Below, piece by piece: positions 1 through 5,123 of a stretch of DNA of 5,476 nucleotides (position 1 is the stretch's first letter; each line of letters starts with the position of its first letter). This DNA comes from Pseudomonadota bacterium. GTDB lineage: Bacteria; Pseudomonadota; Gammaproteobacteria; Burkholderiales; Methylophilaceae. Made by a program: the position numbers and the translations under genes. The notes below the pieces were generated by a model. That model ran no database searches, was not told the origin of the DNA, and worked only from the letters and a program-made list of their open reading frames with translations. Location of the stretch: NCBI GenBank assembly GCA_029549705.1, contig JAKPIR010000009.1:1-5476 (forward strand), given 5' to 3'.

Positions 1-571
1 CCACACCGCCCACCAGCATTTGACAAGCCGCCGCCATTAAGCCGCTCGGCATGGCAACATGCTTACCTAACACTGAGCCAAACGACCAGCTCGCTGCCGC
101 AAAAATTAACAACAACGCACTGCTGACATTGCCATGCAGGCTGCCGCCAATATTTAGCAAGATAATCCCCACGATGCCTACGGCAATGCCAGACCATTCT
201 TGACGACTGATTTTATGCCCCCAAAGACTAGAAAAAATCGCCATCCAAATCGGCGCAGTCGCTATGGCAAGTGCGGCAATGCTGGAAGATACCGTTTGTT
301 GCACATACGTCACTGTGCCGTTTCCCAACGCAGGCAATAAAATGCCTAACGCACCAGCGCCCAGCCACTGTGGTGCAGTTGGGTTTGGCGCGCCTAGATA
401 GCGCATCCCTAAGTATAAAATAGTCCCCGCTACCGTGAAGCGGATGCCAACCAACATAAAGGGCGGAAAGCTTTCAATACCAAAGCGCAACGCCAAGTAG
501 GTTGAACCCCAAAAAAAATAGGTGCAAAACAGCGCAGCAACAATGAGAAACGTTTGGTTTTTATTGGTCAT
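1..571 (-). CDS. EamA/DMT-family inner-membrane transporter, YedA-like (3' end beyond window)
   Basis: Reading from an ATG at 571 down to the window edge gives 190 open codons with no stop. The product starts MTNKNQTFLIVAAL and is almost entirely hydrophobic helices. Early residues FFWGSTYLALRFGIESFPPF, followed by a GIRF segment, match the first EamA repeat of YedA-type drug/metabolite exporters. Further family marks are GNGTVTYVQQ, SSIAALAIATAPIWMA, a GIAVGIVGIILLN helix and ASWSFGSVLGKHVAMPSG, which opens the second EamA repeat. The full protein should be about 290-300 residues with ten membrane helices, so roughly one third is missing. The substrate cannot be told from sequence. The gene follows leuA on the same strand after 190 nt and looks like a separate unit. 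The Shine-Dalgarno signal is weak, and a short inverted repeat (577-581 with 588-592) lies just before the start codon. An eight-base A run at 511-518 leaves the frame intact. Confidence 0.93.
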   Translation of the reverse strand, partial: MTNKNQTFLIVAALFCTYFFWGSTYLALRFGIESFPPFMLVGIRFTVAGTILYLGMRYLGAPNPTAPQWLGAGALGILLPALGNGTVTYVQQTVSSSIAALAIATAPIWMAIFSSLWGHKISRQEWSGIAVGIVGIILLNIGGSLHGNVSSALLLIFAAASWSFGSVLGKHVAMPSGLMAAACQMLVGGV

Positions 572-761
572 TTAAAGGCTTGAATTAAAGCCACACTTTA
601 GTAAGTTTTAAACAGTCGAAACACACGATTTAGACTGATTGTTGATGCATAACCTTTTTACATGCCCTGGAAGCCTTATAAACAGAGGCTTCCTGAGGCG
701 TTATTTTTTCTCGGCGTAAATTGTGTGCAAATTAAGGCACGCTTAAACAAACAAACGCACA
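572..761. other. Non-coding gap between leuA and the EamA transporter gene
   Basis: These 190 nt separate the leuA stop codon from the transporter start. I see no convincing gene on either strand. The gap contains the hairpin at 669-693 and a loose inverted repeat GTGTGC (723-728) with GCACAC (757-762, touching the leuA stop). On the minus strand the last 90 nt are AT-rich and should hold the transporter promoter. No -35/-10 pair with good spacing stands out. Confidence 0.6.
669..693. terminator. Hairpin downstream of leuA, possible imperfect terminator
   Basis: An 8-bp perfect stem, GGAAGCCT with AGGCTTCC around a 9-nt loop, begins 68 nt past the leuA stop codon. On the minus strand, where leuA is transcribed, the stem is not followed by a T run (the next bases are AGGGCATGTAAAAAGG). 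A run of six T occurs only on the plus-strand side at 704-709, about 10 nt from the stem. It is therefore not a canonical intrinsic terminator for leuA. It could stabilise the mRNA 3' end or assist Rho-dependent ending. Confidence 0.35.
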
Positions 762-2315
762 CTAAACCTGTGGATTCATTTTCTCAAGTTTGCTGTGCAA
801 TTTGTTTAAAGCATTCAAATACGCTTTGGCCGAGGCGATCACAATATCGGTGTCGGCACCCTGACCATTCACAATGCGGCCCGCTTTTGAAAGGCGCACG
901 GTGACTTCGCCCTGCGCATCGGTGCCACTGGTGATGTTATTCACCGAGTACAATTGCAACTCGGCGCCGCTGTTGACGATATTTTCAATCGCTTTAAAGG
1001 TTGCATCCACCGGGCCGCCGCCATCTGCTTCGGCTTTTTTCTCTGTGCCATTGTCTGAAACCGTAATAAAGGCATGGGGAATTTCGCCCGTTTGCGAGGT
1101 GACCTGCAAATACACCAATTTGTAATTTTCAGAAGCTTCTTGCACAAACTCATCGCTCACAAGTGCGTGTAAATCCTCATCAAAAATCTCTGATTTTTTA
1201 TCGGCCAAGTCTTTAAAGCGCGCAAACGCGGCATTTAACGCATCTTCACTTGCCAACTCAATGCCCAATTCTTTCAAGCGCGTTCTAAACGCGTTGCGAC
1301 CTGATAATTTGCCCAAGGTCAATTTGTTCGCATTCCAGCCCACGTCTTCTGCCCGCATGATTTCGTAAGTTTCGCGGTGTTTCAATACGCCGTCCTGATG
1401 AATGCCGCTCTCGTGCGCAAACGCATTGGCGCCGACAATCGCTTTATTCGGCTGCACTGGGTAACCGGTGATGCTGGATACCAATTTGCTGGTTGGCACG
1501 ATTTGCGTGGTATCAATGCGCGTATCCAAATTAAAAATATCACGGCGCGTCTTAATTGCCATCACCACTTCTTCCAAACTCGCGTTGCCCGCGCGTTCAC
1601 CCAAGCCGTTAATGGTGCACTCCACTTGACGCGCGCCGCCCATCACCGCCGCCAAAGAGTTAGCCACGGCCATGCCCAAATCATTATGGCAGTGCGTACT
1701 CCACACGACTTTATCACTGTTTTTGACGCGTTTAATTAAGGTTGCCATGCGTTCGCCCCACGGTGCTGGAATCGAGTACCCTACCGTATCTGGCACGTTA
1801 ATGGTGGTCGCGCCCGCTTCAATTACCGCATCAAACACGCGCACCAAGAAATCGATGTCTGAACGCACGGCATCTTCGGCCGAAAATTCCACATCTTTAG
1901 TGTATTCCAACGCCCATTTTACGGCTTGTACAGCACGCTCCACCACTTGGTCTTCGGTCATGCGCAATTTGTTTTCCATGTGAATTTTGCTGGTGGCAAT
2001 AAAGGTGTGAATGCGCCCGCTTGCTGCGTGCTTGATGGCTTCACCCGCGCGGCGCACATCGTTTTCACTCGCGCGCGCCAATGAACATACGGTGGAATTT
2101 TTAATGATTTTTGCTATTTCTGAAATCGCATCAAAATCGCCCGGGCTGGCAGCGGCAAAGCCTGCTTCAATCACGTTAACGCCCAATTTTTCAAGCTGAC
2201 GTGCAATACGGATTTTTTCTTCTTTGGTCATGGCCGCGCCTGGGCTTTGTTCGCCATCGCGCAAGGTGGTATCAAAAATAATAATTTGATTGTGTGTTAC
2301 AGCTGTTTTGTTCAT
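762..2315 (-). CDS. leuA: 2-isopropylmalate synthase
   Basis: LeuA condenses acetyl-CoA with 2-oxoisovalerate to give 2-isopropylmalate, the committed step of leucine synthesis, in the cytoplasm. The 517 residues are the normal length for the long bacterial form. The N-terminal TIM barrel has FDTTLRDGEQSPGAAM at 14-29, where R19 and D20 are expected to act in catalysis and metal binding. The metal-binding THCHND at 207-212 supplies H208 and H210, and GERAGN at 239-244 supplies N244. HESGIHQDG at 301-309 is the conserved subdomain motif. From about residue 390 comes the LeuA dimer/regulatory domain, with GGGPVDA at 432-438 and a VNGQGADTDIVIASAKAYLN end, which fits leucine feedback control. 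The barrel motifs plus this C-terminus favour LeuA over homocitrate or citramalate synthase. The ATG at 2315 has an AAGGT ribosome site 8 nt upstream. leuB, leuC and leuD are not in the window; leuA stands beside pssA as in many betaproteobacteria. Confidence 0.98.
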   Translation of the reverse strand: MNKTAVTHNQIIIFDTTLRDGEQSPGAAMTKEEKIRIARQLEKLGVNVIEAGFAAASPGDFDAISEIAKIIKNSTVCSLARASENDVRRAGEAIKHAASGRIHTFIATSKIHMENKLRMTEDQVVERAVQAVKWALEYTKDVEFSAEDAVRSDIDFLVRVFDAVIEAGATTINVPDTVGYSIPAPWGERMATLIKRVKNSDKVVWSTHCHNDLGMAVANSLAAVMGGARQVECTINGLGERAGNASLEEVVMAIKTRRDIFNLDTRIDTTQIVPTSKLVSSITGYPVQPNKAIVGANAFAHESGIHQDGVLKHRETYEIMRAEDVGWNANKLTLGKLSGRNAFRTRLKELGIELASEDALNAAFARFKDLADKKSEIFDEDLHALVSDEFVQEASENYKLVYLQVTSQTGEIPHAFITVSDNGTEKKAEADGGGPVDATFKAIENIVNSGAELQLYSVNNITSGTDAQGEVTVRLSKAGRIVNGQGADTDIVIASAKAYLNALNKLHSKLEKMNPQV

Positions 2316-2323
2316 GGTGAGCT

Positions 2324-2328
2324 ACCTT
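2324..2328 (-). promoter_or_regulatory. Ribosome binding site of leuA
   Basis: The minus strand reads AAGGT followed by 8 nt and then the leuA ATG at 2315. This is a fair Shine-Dalgarno match with standard spacing. It supports this ATG as the start, together with the normal N-terminus of the protein. Confidence 0.55.
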
Positions 2329-2395
2329 ACAAATAATTCAGTTTATTTTAGCCTGTATCGTGCCAAGTCTCTATGCATATCGCCTGAGTTTCGCT

Positions 2396-2431
2396 TATAT
2401 ACTAGCCTCTCGTTGCCAATGATGCGCAACG
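2396..2431 (-). promoter_or_regulatory. Inverted repeat and weak promoter candidate upstream of leuA
   Basis: On the minus strand CGTTGC, 9 nt, then GCAACG form a perfect 6-bp dyad (2431-2411), about 95 nt before the leuA start. A weak promoter overlaps it: TTGCGC (2429-2424) as -35 and TAGTAT (2404-2399) as -10 with a long 19-nt spacer, running into a TATATAA stretch. If this is the leuA promoter, the dyad would cover the -35 box and could be an operator. It could equally be an RNA hairpin in a longer leader. The spacing (TTGC-N9-GCAA) is 2 nt wider than a classical LysR T-N11-A box, so I do not assign a regulator. Confidence 0.28.
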
Positions 2432-2468
2432 TCAGTTCTTACATGGGGTGTGGGGGAGTATTGTTTGC

Positions 2469-2478
2469 GCGCTAGCGC
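2469..2478. repeat. Palindrome GCGCTAGCGC at the end of the small ORF
   Basis: This 10-bp perfect palindrome contains the stop codon of the 38-codon frame. Its 8-bp core CGCTAGCG recurs exactly at 2534-2541 (inside the same small frame) and at 4346-4353 (inside the cytidylyltransferase gene). A split form, CGCTA-AC-TAGCG, is at 2629-2640. Confidence 0.6.
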
Positions 2479-2588
2479 AGTTTGTTGCGGAGCGCGGCAG
2501 AACGTAACGCAAATAATTTGCGTAAGAATAATGCGCTAGCGATGAGGCTAACGGCAAAAATGACACTGAAAATATGCGTATTCAACAT
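2472..2588 (-). CDS. Small single-pass membrane protein, 38 residues, hypothetical
   Basis: An ATG-to-TAG frame of 39 codons lies between pssA and leuA. The peptide begins MLNTHIFSVIF. It has one clear membrane span at about residues 6-22 (isoleucine, phenylalanine, valine, alanine and leucine, with no charge). A strongly basic tail follows, with R23, K24, R29, R34, K36 and R38 and no acidic residue. By the positive-inside rule the tail should be cytoplasmic. This clean hydrophobic-then-basic layout, plus codon use like the neighbours, makes it more than a random frame. No Shine-Dalgarno is visible upstream, but a promoter candidate places the transcript start 2-4 nt before the ATG. The start is 56 nt past the pssA stop and the end is 156 nt before leuA. 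Eight of 38 residues are leucine but none are adjacent, so a leucine attenuator peptide is possible but not favoured. I do not recognise a family. Confidence 0.45.
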   Translation of the reverse strand: MLNTHIFSVIFAVSLIASALFLRKLFALRSAALRNKLR

Positions 2589-2597
2589 AGTGATAGA

Positions 2598-2626
2598 AAT
2601 ATAGTATTTTTTACAGGGTTCTGCAA
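2598..2626 (-). promoter_or_regulatory. Sigma-70-like promoter candidate before the small membrane-peptide gene
   Basis: The minus strand has TTGCAG (2626-2621), a 17-nt spacer, and TATATT (2603-2598). The -10 box matches consensus at five of six bases and the -35 at three of six, with ideal spacing. Transcription would start near 2592-2590, only 2-4 nt before the ATG at 2588, giving an almost leaderless message. It could also feed leuA with a leader of about 275 nt. Confidence 0.4.
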
Positions 2627-2644
2627 GCGCTAACTAGCGTAGTT

Positions 2645-3439
2645 TTAAGCTTTTTTCTTGAGTTTGTCGCGAATCCACAACACATAACCAGAAAGTGCAT
2701 AAGCCACCATCACAAAAAACAACACTTCTGGTGGACGATATGAAATCAATACAAACGCCATCATGATGCCTAACATCACAAAAAACGGCACGCTTTCTTT
2801 TAGGTTAATGTCTTTACCGCTGTAAAAACGTAAATCACTCACCATTGAAATACCAGCAAATACGGTAATAAACCACGCCATCCACTTCCACTGTAACAAA
2901 CCAAAAAAGATATCACGGCCACTCACGCCATATTCGTATGAAACCCATACAAACCCTGCCAATAAAGCAGCCGCGCCCGGGCTTGGCAACCCTTGAAAAA
3001 AGCGTTTATCTTGATGTTCATCGTCTAACTTGGTGTTAAATCTTGCCAAGCGTAAAGCGGCACAGGCGCAATAAGCAAAGGCCGCTAACCAGCCTAGTTT
3101 ACCTAAAGGTTTTAATGCCCACACATATAAAATCAACGCTGGTGCAACACCGAATGACACCATGTCAGACAAACTATCATATTCAGCACCAAACGCGCTT
3201 TGGGTGTTGGTCATACGCGCAACGCGACCATCCAAGCCATCTAAGACCATTGCAATAAAAATCGCAATTGCTGAAAGCTCAAAGTTACTATTCATCGCCT
3301 GCACAATCGCAAAGAACCCCGCAAACAAAGCCGCAGAGGTAAACAGATTTGGCAGTAAATAAATCCCGCGTTTGCGTAAACCTGTCGCATCCGGTTTATG
3401 CTGATCGTGCGGTTTGTTGTGGTCGTTTTGTTCTGCCAT
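2645..3439 (-). CDS. pssA: CDP-diacylglycerol--serine O-phosphatidyltransferase
   Basis: PssA transfers phosphatidate from CDP-diacylglycerol to serine, giving phosphatidylserine and CMP at the inner membrane, the precursor of phosphatidylethanolamine. The complete CDP-alcohol phosphatidyltransferase signature is present: D70 G71 x2 A74 R75 x8 G84 x3 D88 x3 D92, within DGLDGRVARMTNTQSAFGAE and YDSLSD. YLLPNLFTSAALFAG before it, and ALRLARFNT and FFQGLPSPGAAA after it, mark the membrane-bound subclass II PssA rather than the E. coli phospholipase-D-like enzyme. Six or more membrane segments follow one another to residue 254, then a basic KLKKKA end. The length of 264 is normal. The first 20 residues form a hydrophilic extension rich in His, Asp, Asn and Lys, probably cytoplasmic. 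No psd gene (phosphatidylserine decarboxylase) lies in the window. A 64-nt gap to the upstream cdsA-like gene holds an extended -10 promoter, so pssA may be read both alone and with the upstream operon. Confidence 0.95.
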   Translation of the reverse strand: MAEQNDHNKPHDQHKPDATGLRKRGIYLLPNLFTSAALFAGFFAIVQAMNSNFELSAIAIFIAMVLDGLDGRVARMTNTQSAFGAEYDSLSDMVSFGVAPALILYVWALKPLGKLGWLAAFAYCACAALRLARFNTKLDDEHQDKRFFQGLPSPGAAALLAGFVWVSYEYGVSGRDIFFGLLQWKWMAWFITVFAGISMVSDLRFYSGKDINLKESVPFFVMLGIMMAFVLISYRPPEVLFFVMVAYALSGYVLWIRDKLKKKA

Positions 3440-3470
3440 GGTTCAAAACCAGTGAAAATAAAGTTGCGCT

Positions 3471-3479
3471 AGTATAACA
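3471..3479 (-). promoter_or_regulatory. Extended -10 promoter candidate for pssA
   Basis: The minus strand reads TG-T-TATACT, an extended -10 element whose hexamer matches consensus at five of six positions. No good -35 box lies at 16-18 nt upstream, as is common for extended -10 promoters. The start would fall near 3464, leaving a leader of about 25 nt to the pssA ATG at 3439. No strong Shine-Dalgarno is visible in that leader. Confidence 0.4.
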
Positions 3480-3503
3480 AACTCTTGAAGCACTGCTATG
3501 AAA

Positions 3504-4484
3504 TCAAGCGCTAAAAAAGTAGCGTACTAAATGAAAAAAAATCGGCGCAGCAAAGCTCACCGAGTCCATTCTATCCAGCATGCCGCCATGACCCTCAATC
3601 ATATTGCCCCAGTCCTTTGCGCCCAAACTACGTTTAATCGCTGACATCACCAGGCCGCCCAAAAAGCCCATGATCACGATCACGGCCGCCATGCCTGCAC
3701 TTTGTAGTGGCGTAAACGGTGTAATCCACCATAGCATTGCGCCCACAGCAACAGCACTTAAACCGCCGCCGATGAGGCCTTCTAAAGTTTTATTCGGGCT
3801 TACAATCGGGGCTATTTTGGTTTTGCCAAATAAATTACCAAACACATACTGCAGCACATCACTCAGCTGTACGATCAATAAAAAGTAAAACAGCAGCAAG
3901 GTATTGTGCCCATCATAATTGGGAATCTTTAACAGCAGCAACGCAGGTGCGTGGCTAATGCAGTAAATCGCAATCATCACGCCCCACTGGATTTTGGCAG
4001 TGCGCTCAAGAAAATGTTCAGTGTCTTGCGCCAGCACTGAAATACAGGGCATCAGTAAAAAAGCGTACACAGGAATTAAAATGGTAAATAACGCATACCA
4101 TTCAATGTAGATTAAATAATACTGTAGCGGAATCAGCAGAAAAAAAGCCAGCGATAAAGTGCGATGGTCACCCACGCGCGTGGGTGTGAGCGTAATAAAT
4201 TCACGCAGGGCAAAATAGGAAATCGCGCCAAATAAAATCACCGTGCCGAGTTTACCACCCAGAAAAGCCACCACCAGCACGGCCAGCATCACCCACCAAG
4301 CATTCACACGCACCACCAGATTATTAATGGTGTTGCGTGACTTTTCGCTAGCGTGCGCTTGTTGACTCAGACGCGTTTTTAAAACCCACCCAATGCTGGA
4401 TGCAATAAAGAGTAAAACGGATACGCCACCAATCAAGCAGTAAAATTGCTGATTGGGGTCTAAATTCACTAAATAGTCGACCAT
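3504..4484 (-). CDS. Phosphatidate cytidylyltransferase (CDP-diacylglycerol synthase), YnbB-like branch
   Basis: The enzyme makes CDP-diacylglycerol from phosphatidate and CTP in the inner membrane. The CdsA signature is intact near the C-terminus: S281 x x K284 R285 x4 K290 D291, then GHGG at 298-301 and D304 R305 x D307 (signature SAIKR to DRMD). An upstream block SPNKTLEG at 229-236 is also typical. Where housekeeping CdsA has a D-T-G/A-A-Y motif, this protein has LSDVLQYVFGNLFGK (207-221), which resembles E. coli YnbB. The first 60 residues include one membrane helix and a polar linker, then ARG-rich INNLVVRVNAWWVM, also YnbB-like. About eight further helices follow. At 326 residues it is longer than CdsA (about 285). 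The ATG at 4484 lies 9 nt after the acyltransferase stop, and its AGGA ribosome site overlaps that stop, so translation is likely coupled. A second, housekeeping cdsA is expected elsewhere in the genome, but that is inference. Confidence 0.92.
   Translation of the reverse strand: MVDYLVNLDPNQQFYCLIGGVSVLLFIASSIGWVLKTRLSQQAHASEKSRNTINNLVVRVNAWWVMLAVLVVAFLGGKLGTVILFGAISYFALREFITLTPTRVGDHRTLSLAFFLLIPLQYYLIYIEWYALFTILIPVYAFLLMPCISVLAQDTEHFLERTAKIQWGVMIAIYCISHAPALLLLKIPNYDGHNTLLLFYFLLIVQLSDVLQYVFGNLFGKTKIAPIVSPNKTLEGLIGGGLSAVAVGAMLWWITPFTPLQSAGMAAVIVIMGFLGGLVMSAIKRSLGAKDWGNMIEGHGGMLDRMDSVSFAAPIFFHLVRYFFSA
4169..4186. repeat. Perfect 18-bp palindrome inside the cytidylyltransferase gene
   Basis: CACCCACGCGCGTGGGTG reads the same on both strands over 18 bp. 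It lies within codons for T-P-T-R-V-G-D, a stretch that looks conserved in YnbB-like proteins, so part of the symmetry may be forced by the protein. It could fold as a hairpin in the mRNA or bind a dimeric protein as DNA. Confidence 0.7.
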
Positions 4485-4491
4485 AAATTTA

Positions 4492-4495
4492 TCCT
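4492..4495 (-). promoter_or_regulatory. Ribosome binding site of the cytidylyltransferase gene, overlapping the preceding stop
   Basis: The minus strand reads TAGGAT, where TAG ends the acyltransferase gene and AGGA is the Shine-Dalgarno for the ATG at 4484, with a 7-nt spacer. The overlap fixes the start of the downstream gene and suggests translational coupling between the two. Confidence 0.6.
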
Positions 4496-5111
4496 AAATG
4501 AGTTTTAAAATAGCTTCGCGCGCACGGTTTAAAAACGCTTTTTTATGTTCGTTTGCAATGCGCGTTATTGCACTGCCAAAACGCACGGTGCAAATCAAAG
4601 GGACTGGCAGCCAGCTGCCTTTAGGCATACTGCGATGCAACGTATCTAAATAAACAGGCACCAACTTCACCTCTGGAAAAGCTTCGGCCAAATGATACAA
4701 GCCACCTTTAAAGTCGCCGGGCTCGGCCTGTGCGCGACGCGTGCCTTCAGGAAAAATAATCAGCGAATCCCCTTGGGCCAAAGCCGCCAACAACGGCGCG
4801 AGCGGGTCGCGATGGCGCGAAGCTTCACGCTCAATTAGCACGGCATTGAGCACTTTTAAGGCAATAAAAGGCTTGATGATGCCGTTACCCCAATAATCTT
4901 TGGCCGCCACGGGTCTGGTTCTGGCGCGCATCACAGCAGGCAAGGCCACCCACAGCGCCCAAGTATCTAAGTGGCTGGAGTGATTGGTAAAGTATATACT
5001 TTGTGCTGGCGTTTTTCGTAAATCTGGCGCGGCTTCTACCCAGCGCGGATTGGCGCCTATCAGCAGTTTCACAAGCCCAATCAGGCTAACGCGCACAACA
5101 TGGGTTAACAT
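4494..5111 (-). CDS. PlsC-type 1-acyl-sn-glycerol-3-phosphate acyltransferase
   Basis: PlsC-family enzymes acylate lysophosphatidate (or a related lysolipid) to phosphatidate at the membrane face. Starting at the ATG at 5111, the 205-residue product has the catalytic H-x4-D box in NHSSHLD (H44, D49), the FPEGTR phosphate-binding box at 120-125, FKGG at 134-137, and a later VPV block near 151-153. That is the normal order of acyltransferase blocks I, III and IV. A short hydrophobic stretch at the N-terminus may anchor it. An in-frame TTG at 5120 would add three residues (TTG-CGT-CTA). I prefer the ATG, because neither has a good Shine-Dalgarno and ATG is far commoner. It starts 12 nt after the CDP-alcohol phosphatidyltransferase stop and ends 9 nt before the cytidylyltransferase, so the three form one operon. 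It may be a second, accessory PlsC whose acyl or acceptor preference differs from the main one; the sequence does not say. Confidence 0.92.
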   Translation of the reverse strand: MLTHVVRVSLIGLVKLLIGANPRWVEAAPDLRKTPAQSIYFTNHSSHLDTWALWVALPAVMRARTRPVAAKDYWGNGIIKPFIALKVLNAVLIEREASRHRDPLAPLLAALAQGDSLIIFPEGTRRAQAEPGDFKGGLYHLAEAFPEVKLVPVYLDTLHRSMPKGSWLPVPLICTVRFGSAITRIANEHKKAFLNRAREAILKLI

Positions 5112-5123
5112 TAGACGCAACCG

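Larger units (their letters stand above)
2316..2644. other. 329-nt interval between pssA and leuA
   Basis: The interval carries, in direction of transcription, a promoter candidate (2626-2598), the small membrane-peptide frame (2588-2472), a C-rich minus-strand stretch with CTCCCCCACACCCC (2458-2445), the CGTTGC/GCAACG dyad and the leuA ribosome site. I see no tRNA, no recognised riboswitch and no intrinsic terminator with a T run on the minus strand. Read-through from pssA into leuA is therefore possible. Confidence 0.5.

Noticed and set aside
511..518. Run of eight A in the transporter gene as a possible frameshift site
   Set aside because: The reading frame continues on both sides with the conserved F-W-G-S-T-Y motif intact, so there is no sign of a frameshift.
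662..904. Plus-strand open frame across the leuA 3' end and downstream gap
   Set aside because: It overlaps leuA antisense, the product shows no recognisable family pattern, and the hairpin at 669-693 lies inside it. It is a shadow frame.
1377..1983. Plus-strand open frames antisense to the middle of leuA
   Set aside because: leuA carries all its catalytic motifs in the opposite strand here. The plus-strand products are His/Arg/Thr-rich with no domain logic.
2343..2378. An 11-codon minus-strand frame (ATG to TAA) just before leuA with three Leu codons, considered as a leader peptide
   Set aside because: No ribosome site, no adjacent leucine codons and no terminator/antiterminator pair after it. 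Too short to separate from chance.
2290..2475. Plus-strand 61-codon frame starting inside leuA and filling the intergenic gap
   Set aside because: No ribosome site, and it overlaps the leuA start and promoter region antisense. The product looks random. The minus-strand 38-codon frame next to it is much more protein-like.
2316..2588. Leucine attenuation system formed by the 38-codon frame and the leuA leader
   Set aside because: The peptide has 8 leucines but no tandem run, has a clear membrane span, and no intrinsic terminator with a T run lies between it and leuA.
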